64,000 nt of DNA from Plenodomus lindquistii (GCA_025504975.1 JANUWI010000015.1:806001-870000); one strand, 5' to 3'. Positions 25,451 through 37,705 are shown, counted from the stretch's first letter. Program-made: numbers and translations. Notes: a model not told the origin generated them from the letters alone.

Positions 25451-26619
25451 ATTAATTTATTACGTGTTATAAATATTATTCTAATTTAATTACACTTCTA
25501 GAACTAAGCTTTTACTTTTTTTATATAGTTTATTTACTAATATATTAACTAGGTATATTATCTATTATAGGCGTAACTTTATATTACTTATTAAAGTATA
25601 TTATAGTTAGAGCTGCTTACTAGAGTAGTAATATATAGTAGATATTTTAGGCTTTAGAAAGTACGTAGCTTATTTACTTTAAAAGTTTTAAAAGTTTAAA
25701 AAATATATAGTATATCTAATCTAAAGGCTTTAAAAAATTAAGAGATATATAGTATATCTAATCTAAAGGCTTTAAAAGCTTTAAAAAATACGCAGTTTAT
25801 CTACTTTTACGCTATTAAACTTAGTAATAGATTTATTTTTAGATATATAATTAGCTTTATTATAAACTAGTTATATTTTAAATATCTATAGTCTAACTAG
25901 CACTTCTAATAGTATTAACTATGTTTTTAGTAGAGAGTTAGTAGCCTATTTAATAATGTAATAATAGTTCTATATTAGCTTTTTTTTATTACTCTATATA
26001 AAAACTAGTAATATTTACTTTTATTAGCTATATAATAGGCTAGAAAGTTATTAGAAATTTATAACTTTCTAGTAGCTTTTTTTATATATTTAGTAGTTAT
26101 AACTATAATACTTTATATTTAGTATATATATTTCTATATTAAATATAGCGTTTAGAACTTTAGTTTTCTAAATTATTATGTTTAGTACGTTTAGATATTA
26201 TACTTTCTATAAAATTTAGTCTATTTAGTTTTATTAAATTTTATATATTTACTAAGCTTAATAAATTTACTATATTTACTAGATTAGTTTATAGCTATAG
26301 ACTTTAAAAACTTAGTATAGTAATAGTTAACTAGTATAAAGTATATAAATAAGTATATACTTATATTTTTTTAAAAACTAATTAGTAATTAACTTAAATA
26401 ACGCTCTCTAGCTAGCTAAACACTATTTTAATAATATTAACTAATTATTAGGCGTTATATTAGAAAATATAGTAAAAAAAGTTTTTATTACTAGTAGATA
26501 TTAACTATAGTTTAGCTAAAGTTATAATTTAGCCTACTATAGTAAATAGAATCTAGATTTTAATTTTTAAACCTTTTATTAAACTTTATAGTACTTTTTT
26601 TTATAATAAAGCTTTAATA
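25451..26619. other. Unclassified AT-rich DNA
   Basis: No gene seen. A 42-base tandem duplication containing gtatatctaatctaaaggct lies at about 25,703-25,786. Confidence 0.4.
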
Positions 26620-27357
26620 ACGTTAGGAAAAAACTTTTTGTAGCATTCTAGTCATTCACCAAGCGCATTGTAAATGAGTTGAATTACTAGTAAATAACTA
26701 GGAAAAGACTTGAGTAGTGTGGCTAACGTGAATGGCTTGATTTACCTTATTTACCTCGCTCACCCCATTGACCCCACGAACGTCAAACACCATGAAAAAT
26801 CAAAACTAGTCCTAATTAGGCAATTGAAATTCTAATAATATAGAATAAATGTTTAGCTATAAACTAGTTAAAAAATTACTATTTTAGGCCTTGCCGTTCT
26901 ATAGTTATTAATTATTTACTAAAAAGTTTTAATGTTCCTCGCTTAAAAATAATTTACAGGGGCTGCTAATAGTTTAAATAGATAATAAAACTATATTTTT
27001 TTTCGCGCTAAGCCTATAAAAGTAATATTTTAGTATTTAGAAATTTCTATTATATTATTATATTAATTGCGTACGTTGTTATATAACTTAAAAGAGTTTA
27101 AAAAAGTAAAGTTCTTTTTTATTTTAAACTAGCAGGGGTGTAGGAGGTAAGCGAGGTAAGCGAGGTAAATTAAGTGAAAATAGTACTTAAAGTAATTCAC
27201 GTCACTCACGTTATTTACTAGTAAATCACTAGTAAACTACGTGAAAAAAGGCCTCGTGGGGTAAAAGTAGTAAATTGGTAATTTACGTCAATTACTAGCC
27301 ATTTACGTTACTTTCCATCTACTTACTCAATTTACTACATAATAGAATTTCCTAACG
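26620..27357. mobile_element. Non-coding foldback-like element, weakly mutated
   Basis: Bounded by the inverted 10-mer cgttaggaaa (26621-26630) and tttcctaacg (27348-27357). The outer 200 bases on each side are imperfect inverted copies: atttacctcgctcacccc on the left matches the complement of the ggtaagcgaggtaa block on the right, and tttactagtaaata occurs in both arms. CpA/TpG are common in the arms, unlike the surroundings, while the middle (about 26,830-27,115) is AT-rich. There is no reading frame. aata at 26616-26619 and 27358-27361 could be a target duplication, but one base is asymmetric. Confidence 0.6.
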
Positions 27358-30300
27358 AATATAGAGTCTCTAATAATATAGAGTTAGAAGTTCTAGTAGT
27401 AGCGCTAGTTATAAAATATAAAAATAAAGGTTTTAAATAACTTTAGGTTTAACTATAACTATTATAGATAAAATAAAGTCTATAGCTACTTTCTATTAAT
27501 TTTATTTAAAAGTATTAAAGGATACACTTTTATACTTTATAACTCTAGAGGTTTAAAGTAAAAAGATTTTAGTTAATTTAATCTAAAGTATAAAAGTAAT
27601 AAAATCTCTATTACTACTCTTTTTAAAGTTTTAAAAAGGGTCTAAGTACTAAAAAAAGCAAGTAAAAAAAGTTTAATTAAAGTAGTTTAGCTAGCTACTT
27701 TTTATAAATAGTATTAATATCTAGGTCTAGCTAGAGATTAATAATACCTATATACTATAGACTTTCTAGTAGCTTTTATACTATACTAGAATTGCTTTAT
27801 TAGGTAAAACTAGGTTTTTATATAGGTTTTATTAATAGTATAGCCTATAACTAGTTTATAGATAGCTATTAAAAAGGCTATTAAATATAACTATAGTTAT
27901 ATAAAAAGGTGTATAAAAAAATTAAATAGTATAAATAATAACTTTAGATAAAAAACTACTTTTACTAGTTTAAACTTTATATCTATACGTACGTCTAGCT
28001 TTACTATAGATAAATTATCTAAATTATAAGTTTTTATATATAATAGATTATTTATTAGACTATTATAATAGTTATAGTGCTAGGTATAGAAAAAGTATAC
28101 ACGTTATATAATATAAAGTTATAAAAGTAACGCGCTATTTACTATACTTAGGTACCTATATAGTAAATTCTATTTATAATTTACTATAGATATTACTAAC
28201 TATATAATATCTACTATAATTAAACTTATAATATATATTTATATATGTATTAATATAATATAGATTTTTTATAAACCTATAACTAGTGCTATAAAGTTTT
28301 TTTCTATATAAATAGTTTATATAAATACTAGTAAATTTATAAAAAGTAGTTATATTCTATAATATACCTAATCTATTATTATCTATATAATAGGTTTAAT
28401 TTAACTATAAAATACAGCTACGCGCTTAAAAAACCTTTTTAAACTAGCTAGTAGTAGAACTTCTAGTAAAAGTATATTAGAGTTACTACTAAATTATACT
28501 TAAAATACTAAATAGCCTTTTTTTATTCTATTACTATAACTTTTTTATATAAAAATAAACGCTTTATAATAAGCTATAATAAACGTAAAAACTATACTAT
28601 AGTAATAGAATTTCTAGAAATAAATATATTAGAGATGTATAAAAGTAATACTACTTTACTAGATATTAGTTTTTTTATAGCTATATAGAACAGCACTAAC
28701 TCTATTAGCTATATAGAAAAGAAAAGTAATATAGAAAATAGCTTTTTTATATCTAACTTTAGCGTAGTAAGCTAGGTAAAAACTTAGCTATAGTCTACTA
28801 TTTTTTAGTTATACTATAAAACTTTTACTTATAATAGTATTTCTACTAGAAGTATTATTCTATTTATAGTTTTAATACTATTTAGGTATATAAAATAGTA
28901 TATTATAAAACATCTACTAATAAATAAAAAACGCTTATACTTACTAGTTTTTAGTCTAACTATAACTACATATTTATAATATAGCTAAATTGCATTAGAG
29001 CTATAAAAAGTAATATAAACAATTTTATAAAGAATTTCTATATAGAACTAATATATAATCTCTCTAAATTTTTAAATATAAAAAATTAGAAAAGTAGCCT
29101 ATTTTTACTAGATAGTAGTATAAAGAATAAAGTATAGATATAAAAAATAATTTCTATAGATATTATAAAGAATACTAAGTCTAAATACTATATACTATAC
29201 TAAAATATTATAAAAGTAATAGCTTTTATTTTAGAGTATAAAGTATTTATATTAGAGATAGTTTATACTTCTATATATATATATAATAAAAAGAATACTC
29301 TAAAAGTATATATATACTATAATATCTACTTAGCTAATTAGTAGTAAAAAATATAAACTAGACTACTACCTAGTAGTATAGTAGTCTCTATTATTATATC
29401 TATAGATAAAACCTAGTTATTATACTATTCTAGTAATATTACTACGTAGCTAGTATATTTTTCTATTAGTAACTTTAGTTATAAAGCCTAATATAGAAAA
29501 TTTACGCCTAGTACTATCTTTATAGAATTTATATCTATTATTACTAGTATTAGTAAAAAAAAGTTTACTAGTATATAATAGATTATATATTAAAACGTAT
29601 ATATTTTATCTATTTACTATTTTATTATTATTTTTATTAGACTTTAGCTCTAGAATACTACTTTATCTATAGACTTGCTTTATATTACGCTAATAATTAA
29701 AGCTAATACTACTATCTAATATTATTATATATTTTTATAGACTATAAAAAACAGGTTTTTATATTAAAAGTTAAATTTAAATAGTACTATACTTAGTATA
29801 GTATTCTACCTAGTAATTAAAAAATTTCTTATATAGAATATTTATAGTGTAATAACCTATAGATATAGATATAGCAAGAACTATAAATATATAAAAATAT
29901 ACTAATAGATAATTTAAACTAGATATACCTAGAAATTTACTTTATTTAGAAATACGCTAGGTTTAATATATACTAGAGAATACTAACTAATATATTTTAT
30001 TTACTTTTTAAAAGTTTTCTATAGCACACACTAAGCTAGATTAAAAAGCGTTTTAAAAAGAAAGTTTTTAGGTAAAAGTAAATAAAGAACAATATTTATA
30101 TTTAAAAAGTATTAGAACTAGAATAGCTATATAAATACTTCTAATAGCTACTATATTAGACAGGTAATAACGTAATACTAAGTTATAGTAAATAGAAATA
30201 GTAAACTAGAAAAAAGTAAAAGGTTATTACTTAATAGTTTATAGTAGTTATATTCTTTTTATTATACTTATATACTTTTTATACTATATAGTTTATTTAC

Positions 30301-32012
30301 GCTATATATAATTTTATAGCTATTATATTTTACTAATACTATAATACTACTATTTTTAATTATATATAGAGTGCTATTAACTAAATAGATATATATAAAA
30401 AGAAATTCTATTTATACTACTTAAATAAGTACTTCTATTTTCTAAAATAGTACGCCCTGTTTAATATAATTAGTAATATTAAGTATTTTAAGTTATTAGA
30501 TAAACTAGATACTAGAACTAATAAAAAAGCGTTTTTTAGTAATATAATTAAATAGTTCTATTAACTAATAAACTATTATTACTTTTTATAATAGATCTGT
30601 ATTTATAATTTAAAGCATACTACTTTTTTTACTTTTAAATATAGATAGATATATATAGATAGTAGCCTATAAATCTAAGTAGATTATAATATAGAAGTTT
30701 ATATAGTTAGAGTTACTACTCTAGTAATAATATCTAAGTTTAAATAGTTTATTACGCCTACTTCTAACTATATAAAAACTATAACTATTAGTAAAGTAGT
30801 AAATTATCTATTTTTTCTAGACTTTCTAGTAGTAGTTACTATTTATATTATAGTTTAATAGATAAAGCGCGACTATATACTAATTATAAATAAAAATAAA
30901 AATAAATAAAAAATAGATAATATATAGGTATAAAGTATAAAAATATAGATTAGTTAATCTATTATATACTAGGTAGATATAGGTAAAAGCATAAATAATC
31001 TAGATACTAAAAAAAAACTTATAGTTTATTATTTAACTAATTACTGCGCGTTTAGAAAAGAATAGAAAAACTTTATTTAGGTTTAAAAGTATATAAAGCT
31101 AGATAATAAAAATAACTATTTTATATTTAGCTATGTATTAGGCTAAGTTTATCTAGTTTTAATACTACTAGAAAAGAGGGATACTATAAAGATACTAAAA
31201 GAATAGTACTAATACGCTTTTATAGAGACTATATAGTTTAATAATAAAGCTATATTTAATAAAGTTAATAGTATAATAATAGTTTACTACTAATTTTAGA
31301 ATACTATAGTATATCTACGTAAGTTTAAAGCTTTCTAAATATATAATATAGCGTCTGTTTTATAGCCTATAAACTTTATACTAAAAGAACTACTCTATAA
31401 AAGTAAAAATAGAAATGTAATTTACTTAGTAAATTATTATATAGACTAGAATAAATATAATATTTAGCATTCTCTAAATTTTATAAAAGAGTAGAAGAGT
31501 ATAATATAAGCGTATAAAAAGAAAAGGTAGGTATAGAATAGATTAAATAATATATTATTTATTTATTATAGAAGTGTATTTTATATATAGTTTATACTAC
31601 TAGTAATAGTATATATATATAATAGTATATATAAAGTTTAAATAAAGCTAAACGTATATTTATATAAAAACTTAAATATATAAAATAGTATTTAAATTTC
31701 TATTATATATCTAGTAACTATAATAGTATAATATTAGATAGAACTATTTACTAAACTTTAAACTATATAATTCTATACTATTTATATGTATTAAAAACGT
31801 ATTTTAATTAGTATTATTTAAATTATTATTAGCTATAGGTATAAAAATAGCTATATTAAACGCTAAGCATTTTATATATATAGTACTAGATAAATTTACT
31901 ATATATATTCTACTACTCTATACCTTTTTATACTATATTAAATATATTAAATTTATAAACCTATTTATATAGCTTATTTAATATATTCTAGAATAAATAC
32001 TACTATATATAC
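27358..32012. other. Unclassified RIP-degraded DNA left of pogo-1
   Basis: About 4.7 kb with CpA/TpG nearly absent. I found no LTR, terminal inverted repeat, or polymerase, integrase or transposase motif. It is continuous with 33864-34991 once pogo-1 is removed, and with 51044-52815 once copia C' is removed, so it is the oldest layer here. Confidence 0.35.
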
Positions 32013-32014
32013 TA

Positions 32015-32060
32015 ACGTATTCCACCAGCGAGCCGGTCAACCCAGCGAGCCGGTCAAAAT
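32015..32060 (+). repeat. Left terminal inverted repeat of pogo-1
   Basis: 46 bp, beginning ACGTATTCCAC. Inside it the 16-mer CCAGCGAGCCGGTCAA occurs twice in tandem, at 32025-32040 and 32042-32057, a 17-base period. Such paired sites are plausible transposase-binding sites (inference). Confidence 0.95.
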
Positions 32061-32094
32061 CTGCCAAGCCTTGTACTTATCCCATCGCCCTACC

Positions 32095-33789
32095 ATGGAC
32101 CAACAACGTCGCGAGCTGCTAATACAGAACGAAGGGAGAATACAGCTTGCTATCCAAGCCTACGAAGCCGGCCAATTTAAGAGCCATCGAGCTGCAGCTG
32201 CAGCTTTCAGCGTCAATCAACGCAGGCTCTCTGAACGGATTAACGGAATCACTCCACGCTCCCAAACTCGACCTAACTGCCAGAAACTCACTGCCACCGA
32301 AGAGCAGACGATTGTCCGATATATTCTCAACCTTGATTCGCGAGGGTTTGCCCCCCGGCTGTGCGAGGTAGAAGATATGGCCAATAAGATACTAGGGGTA
32401 CGCGACGGGACACCGGTGGGCAAGCACTGGGCTGAGCGCTTTGTAACGCGCTCCGGCGAGCTCAAGATGGCTTTCAATCGAGCAAAGGATAGGCAGAGGA
32501 TAAGGCAGGAGGATCCAGAGATCATTGGCGCGTGGTTCAAGCTCGTGGATGAGACAAAAGCCAAGTACGGTGTCCAGGACAACGACGTCCACAACTTCGA
32601 CGAGACTGGCTTCCAGATGGGCGTAATTGGGTCTATGAAAGTCGTCACAGGCTCTGAGAGACGTAATCGGCCAGACCTCATCCAGCCGGGCGATCGTGAG
32701 TGGGTTACCGTTATCCAGAGCATATGCGCCTCAGGGGATGCAACCCCGCCTTTTATTATCTACAAAGGACGTGTACACATCTCTGCGTGGTACGAGGAGG
32801 CCAGTATCCCTTACAACTGGAAACTCTCAGTCTCTGAGAACGGCTGGACAAATAACGCGCTTGGGCTGGAGTGGTTGAAGCACTTTGACGCGCATACAAA
32901 GGCGCAAAAGGTGGGGGTATACCGGTTGCTGATCTTGGACGGCCACGAGAGCCACCTTAACCAAGAGTTTAAGGACTACTGCGTGGAGAACAAGATCCTA
33001 ACACTCTGTATGCCCCCCCATTCATCCCACATCCTCCAGCCACTTGATGTGGTGTGTTTCTCGCCGTTGAAGCGCAAGTACTCCCAGCGCGTGCGAGACT
33101 TGGCACGCCGACGCGTCTTCCACATCAACAAGGAAGGCTTCCTCCCAGCCTTCAAAGACGCGTTTTTTGACGTGTTTACGGTTGACAACTGTCGAAAGGC
33201 CTTTGAGGCATCAGGGCTAGTCCCTACCAACGCGCAGGTAGTGTTGGATCGCCTTGAGGTGCGGTTACGTACCCCACCTCAACCCTCCCCTCCGGCAAAC
33301 CCATGGCAATCGAAGACTCCAAGCAATACTCATGAATTTGGGTCTCAGTCAAAGCTCGTACGCGAGTCCTTTACTCGGTCGCCTGTAACTGCACAAGCTG
33401 GCTTCTCACAGCTCGTGAAAGGGGCTGAACTAATGCTGCACCAAAACGCTCTTCTTCAAGCCCGTAACCACGAGCTTGAGGAGCAATTGGCGGAGATGAC
33501 AAAGAGGAAGGGGCGTAAAAGAAAGAGGATCCAGCAAGGAGGCACTCTTGAGTACGGTGCCGGGTCGCAGGCTGCTACAGCCTCGACTGCGGCGCCTAAT
33601 CTATTAAAACGTGCGCGTGGTGGTGGTGGTCAAGCACCTGCTCAACCAGGTGTCCGACGCTGTGGCAATTGTGGAGGGACTGGGCACAACGCTCGTACGT
33701 GCCAGAAAGGTTCAGAAAGTACTTCTGAATCAGATGCGAGCTCTATAGCGGTAGAGTCAGATGTTGATAGTAATAATAATGACGATTGA
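32095..33789 (+). CDS. Pogo/Fot1-family DDE transposase, intact
   Basis: 564 residues. The protein should bind the terminal repeats and cut and paste the element in the nucleus. Residues 8-50 look like a psq-type helix-turn-helix and about 60-125 like a CENP-B/Tc5 DNA-binding domain. The catalytic triad is D169 (NFDETGF), D282 (LILDGHESH) and D318 (LQPLDV), spaced D-35-D, as expected of pogo-type nucleases. Residues 436-475 can form a coiled coil, followed by a basic KRKGRKRKR stretch that may be a nuclear signal. A CCHC zinc knuckle (C523, C526, H531, C536) lies near the acidic C-terminus. The ATG at 32095 has a good context (taccATGg); the frame runs upstream to a TTG at 32071, which is not a credible eukaryotic start. 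No stop or missing key residue is seen. It may be active. Confidence 0.95.
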   Translation: MDQQRRELLIQNEGRIQLAIQAYEAGQFKSHRAAAAAFSVNQRRLSERINGITPRSQTRPNCQKLTATEEQTIVRYILNLDSRGFAPRLCEVEDMANKILGVRDGTPVGKHWAERFVTRSGELKMAFNRAKDRQRIRQEDPEIIGAWFKLVDETKAKYGVQDNDVHNFDETGFQMGVIGSMKVVTGSERRNRPDLIQPGDREWVTVIQSICASGDATPPFIIYKGRVHISAWYEEASIPYNWKLSVSENGWTNNALGLEWLKHFDAHTKAQKVGVYRLLILDGHESHLNQEFKDYCVENKILTLCMPPHSSHILQPLDVVCFSPLKRKYSQRVRDLARRRVFHINKEGFLPAFKDAFFDVFTVDNCRKAFEASGLVPTNAQVVLDRLEVRLRTPPQPSPPANPWQSKTPSNTHEFGSQSKLVRESFTRSPVTAQAGFSQLVKGAELMLHQNALLQARNHELEEQLAEMTKRKGRKRKRIQQGGTLEYGAGSQAATASTAAPNLLKRARGGGGQAPAQPGVRRCGNCGGTGHNARTCQKGSESTSESDASSIAVESDVDSNNNDD

Positions 33790-33815
33790 AAACTTGGTGT
33801 TCATGATGCCAAGCT

Positions 33816-33861
33816 ATTTTGACCGGCTCGCTGGGTTGACCGGCTCGCTGGTGGAATACGT
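33816..33861 (-). repeat. Right terminal inverted repeat of pogo-1
   Basis: Exact reverse complement of 32015-32060, including both 16-base modules. The following TA (33862-33863) completes the target duplication. Confidence 0.95.
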
Positions 33862-33863
33862 TA

Positions 33864-34991
33864 TAGTTTTAAAAATATAATACTATTATAGAATTTTTTT
33901 AGCTATAGTTTAAAAACGTATTCTATATAAAATAGACTACTATAACTAGGTTCTATAGTTATATCTAGATATAGTAGTAGTTACGCTGCTTTTAATAGTA
34001 GTTAATAATATAAAGTTATTATATTTATAATAAAGCGCTATAACTATAATATAACGTGTTAAAATTAAATATAAATACCTATATTTTTTTTTATTTCTTT
34101 CTAAAATAATATTTAAGTATATAGTATAACTAGGTCTATAATACTATATACTTTAATATAAATATCTATAATAATACTTATATATAATAGAAAGTATATA
34201 GTATTTATTTTTATTTATAGTAAGAATTTACTTTATAGCTTTACTATAGAAAACACTGCGCTAGTAAATAATATAGAATATAATAAGTTTATAGTAGTAA
34301 TTTATTAAAACTTACTATTTAATCTAGTAGTAGATATTTTATTTTACTATATTAAATAAAATAACTAATAAGCTTAGATAAAGGTTAACGCTACAGTTTA
34401 ATAGTATAGTACTATTATAGACTTTTTTACTAATAAAAAGATTTAATCTATATTTATTATAAAGAAAAAAGCCTAGGTATATATAAAGTTTAGTTATTAT
34501 AGTAAATATTCTATACTAATATATAGTAATAGAGAGTAATACTAAATAATAATTAGATTTAGTATAGTATAAATTAAATAATAACTTTTTTTTAGCCTCT
34601 AAGTATTTTATATACCTATTTTCTTTTAGTTTCTATTAACTATACTAAGTTTTAGTAAATATTTACTATCTATCTAGAATATATTTAATACTTTTCTATT
34701 ACCTACTTTTAGTTTATATAGAAGTTTAATAAAGCTTAGAAAAAATATACTATTATATTATAAAACGTGTACTAGTTAGTATATTTAAAATATATATAAT
34801 AATTAAACTATACTTAACACTTATAATTAATATATATAATAATAGAATATATAATTAGTTTAAAATAGAACTATAAATACTATATATATATAACTACTAT
34901 ATTAAAATACGCTTTATATACTAACTATAATTTACTAGATAAAATTAGATTTAAAACTATAACTAATATCTAGCTAACTATTTTATATATA
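33864..34991. other. Unclassified AT-rich DNA between pogo-1 and copia C'
   Basis: Continuation of 27358-32012 across the pogo-1 insertion. No gene, motif or terminal repeat is recognised. Confidence 0.35.
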
Positions 34992-34996
34992 CTCTA

Positions 34997-35178
34997 TTAT
35001 AGAATTAGGTACTTAGAAATAATTAGGAAATAGATTATTATATTACTAGCTAGAAAGAGATTATACTATATATACTTGTACTACGTAGAATTACGTAGGT
35101 AAAAGTAGAGAAGCTTTATAAAAAATTTTAAAATTAGGTAGATATAGCGTTAGCTAAGTACTATATACGTGTAATACA
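34997..35178 (-). repeat. 3' LTR of copia C'
   Basis: 182 bp. Read on the minus strand it starts TGTATTACACGTATATAG, the best preserved terminus of the family, and ends TTCTATAA. Confidence 0.88.
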
Positions 35179-36282
35179 CTCTCTAGTTATAGTAGATTAA
35201 ACTACTTAATATTAGTAGTATTAAGCTTTATAGAGCGTTTAAAACAGCTATACTATAAAATCTAGCGTAACTAAAAATTCTATTACGTTGCTTAGCGTAT
35301 ATTAGAGGTAGTTAATCTAATACTAAGCCTAGTAAAATTAATTATTAGCTAAACTTCTATTTTAATCTATATCTATTAATACTATAGCCTTTATTAGTAT
35401 CTATATCCCTATATTCTTCTACGTAAGGCTTTTTTATACTTATAGATCTTTTACTAATACTATTTTAATATAGTTTAAAGCCTAGAAAGCTACTTACGCC
35501 TATATTACTACTACGCGTGTTTAGCGCGCTATACTTTTACTTTTACTTTTACTTTTACTTATATTTATATCTACTCTATATTTATATAGTTACCTGCGTA
35601 AAAAGCGTACCTTTTTACCTTCTCTATCTAAATTTTTAGGTAGAGAGACCTCTAAAACTTCTTTTTTTTCTAGAGAGTTTTATATCTCTTTTAATCTTTT
35701 TATTTTTTCTACTCTACGCTGCCCCCCCCCCCTATACCTCTAAAAAAGAGAAAAAAAAAAAAAAAAAAAAGGTAGAGCGTGCTACTACTACTACTACTAC
35801 TATACTAGCTAGTGTGTAGTTCTATTATAGTAATTCTATAAAAAAGTGTGCTATTTTCTATTTAGGCTACGTGCGCAGCGCCTTTATATAAAGTAATAGG
35901 CGCTGCTAGAACTATAATAAAACCTATAGTAAAAGCTACTAGCTTTATACTTCTAGGTATTTATACTAACCTATATAAATAAATAATTTTATTAGTTAAA
36001 TAAGCTTTACTAATTCTAGTATAGCCCTGCTTTTACTCTCTACTACTTCTAGGTATTTATTACTTTTAAAGCTATAAAAGTAAGTAAAAATAAGTTTAGA
36101 TACTTTTACTATAAGCTTTATTTACTTTTAAAAGTACTAAAAAAAAAAAAAGATAAGCTTTTTACTTTTAGTATAGCCTTTACTACTAGTAAGTAAGCTA
36201 GTTTTCCTTTATAATATAAAAATGTTAAAAGGTTAATTAGTAAGCTTATTAATAAAGTAATAAAGTAGATCTAGCTTTTTTT
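35179..36282. other. 3' tail of copia C'
   Basis: Counterpart of 10,970-12,065 in C, with an 11-base C run (35722-35732), a 20-base A run (35751-35770), (CTA)n near 35,782-35,801 and four copies of cttttA near 35,534-35,562. No gene seen. Confidence 0.6.
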
Positions 36283-36695
36283 TATAATAGCTTAAGAATA
36301 TAAAGTGCTAAAAGGCGTTTAAATCTACTCTAAAAATATATAGAAGTGCGCGTAGATTAAAAAACTAAATAAATTATATTTTTATAGGCTTTATATAAAA
36401 AAATAAAAAAATTATACCTTTATAGTTCTATTAAAAAAGTAAGCTATATAAAGTAGAGTTTAGTAGTAGTTCTAGGCCTTTATAGAGTTTTTTTTTTTCC
36501 TCTACTATATTAGCACGTAGGTAATAGTAGAGTAGAGATTTTTATAGAATTTAAACTAGGTATAGAGGTAGTTTAGATAGAGGTTAGTATAGTCTTCTAT
36601 CTTTAATAAGCTTGTATAGAGAAAAATAGAAGTAGCTTATAAAAAGGCTTCTATAGCTAAAAGTTATTATTATAATAGAATATAGCTTTGTTATA
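36283..36695 (-). repeat. 3' LTR of chromovirus B
   Basis: 413 bp, from tataatagcttaag to ctttgttata on the plus strand, the reverse complement of the A-type LTR. It is followed by the polypurine-tract complement. Confidence 0.9.
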
Positions 36696-36986
36696 TTACC
36701 CCCTACTTTAAATTAGATAGTTCTATATCTAAATATCCTCTGTATAACCTCTATATAAAGTCTATTCTAGAATTATTATCTTATTAAAGTAAATATAACT
36801 TTCTATTTACTATTTATTAATAATTATTATAATAACTACTAAATCTAGCAGTTACTCTAGTAGAATATAATAATTTTTTAAGTATTATAATCTTTTTTTA
36901 CTTTTTATACTCTACACCTCTATTATACGTACTCTATTACTACTTATTATTGCCTCTAATACTAATATTAAATAGCTTTTATAAAG

Positions 36987-37705
36987 ATACCTATTTCTAT
37001 ACCTCTAGATATTACTACTTTTTAGTCTATTAGATTTTTTATTTACGCTTTATCTAGGCCTAGTTCTATAGCAAATTTAACTTTACGTATTTATTTAAAT
37101 TAGTAGGCTTAAAAAAGTGTGCTTATTACACGCTTCTAAATAAAAAATATAAACTAGTAAGTAACTATTATTTTCTACTAGCTTAGAGCTTTTTTTAACT
37201 TTTTTAAATGCCTATATATATAGGACTAGAATGTAACTAAATTATAGTAGCGCTTTGTAATTTTAAAGGCTTTACTACGTAGGCTATACTAGCTAATAAA
37301 AATAAAATAAAAAAGTTTAAAGCTAAGCTAGTAAATATAAAAGCTGTAGCTAGCTTAGCTATAAAAATATTAGCTTTTATAATATAGATAGTAACTACGC
37401 AGGTTACTAGCTTTAGCGTAACTAATATAATACTAGCAAGCTACTATATATAATAGAAAAAGCTTTAAAACTTATATAAAAAGGTTTTAGATTTACGCTA
37501 GAAGATATAGCTTCTTTAAAAGAATATAGTAACTTTAGTTACTACTCTTTCTAGAAAGGCTTTAAATTTTTCTAGTAGTAAAAAAAAACGTAGGCCTATT
37601 TATAGGCCTAATAGAAAGTTTTTAAAGCGTAGAGGCGCTAAAAACTCTAAATTAGGTAAAGTGCGTAACGCTTTTAATAGTAAAATAGAAATTAAAAAGT
37701 TATAG
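36987..37705 (+). pseudogene. Antisense reading frame of chromovirus B
   Basis: Plus-strand counterpart of the frame at 58904-59620 in A, antisense to the B pol. The start ATG has become ATA (36987-36989). The Cys-containing segment KCAYYTLLNKK, the Ala/Lys/Glu-rich middle and a basic block with RPIYRPNRKFLK are still readable. A net shift of two bases relative to A implies an indel. Many TAA/TAG codons are present. Function unknown. Confidence 0.5.

Larger units (their letters stand above)
32015..33861 (+). mobile_element. Intact pogo/Fot1-type DNA transposon (pogo-1)
   Basis: 1,847 bp with perfect 46-bp terminal inverted repeats (32015-32060 and 33816-33861), flanked by the TA duplication typical of Tc1/mariner-pogo elements (32013-32014 and 33862-33863). 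It carries one uninterrupted transposase frame. Base composition is normal for a fungal gene, with CpA and TpG present, in sharp contrast to the RIP-saturated flanks, so it arrived after the main RIP episodes. Spacers are short: 34 bases from the left repeat to the ATG and 26 from the stop to the right repeat. Confidence 0.97.

Noticed and set aside
32071..32094. TTG-initiated extension of the transposase
   Set aside because: The eukaryotic start is the ATG at 32095 in good context; the TTG extension adds eight residues abutting the inverted repeat.
32147..32371. Small frames overlapping the transposase (also 32392-32592, 32696-32878, 32976-33230)
   Set aside because: Alternative-frame shadows without motifs, starts in context or separate promoters.
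32217..32723. 168-codon minus-strand frame opposite the pogo-1 transposase
   Set aside because: It lies wholly antisense to a clear transposase with catalytic motifs; a shadow frame of a normal-GC gene.
33890..33915. aacgtattctatataa as a RIP-degraded pogo terminus
   Set aside because: Only the first nine bases match and no module or partner repeat follows.
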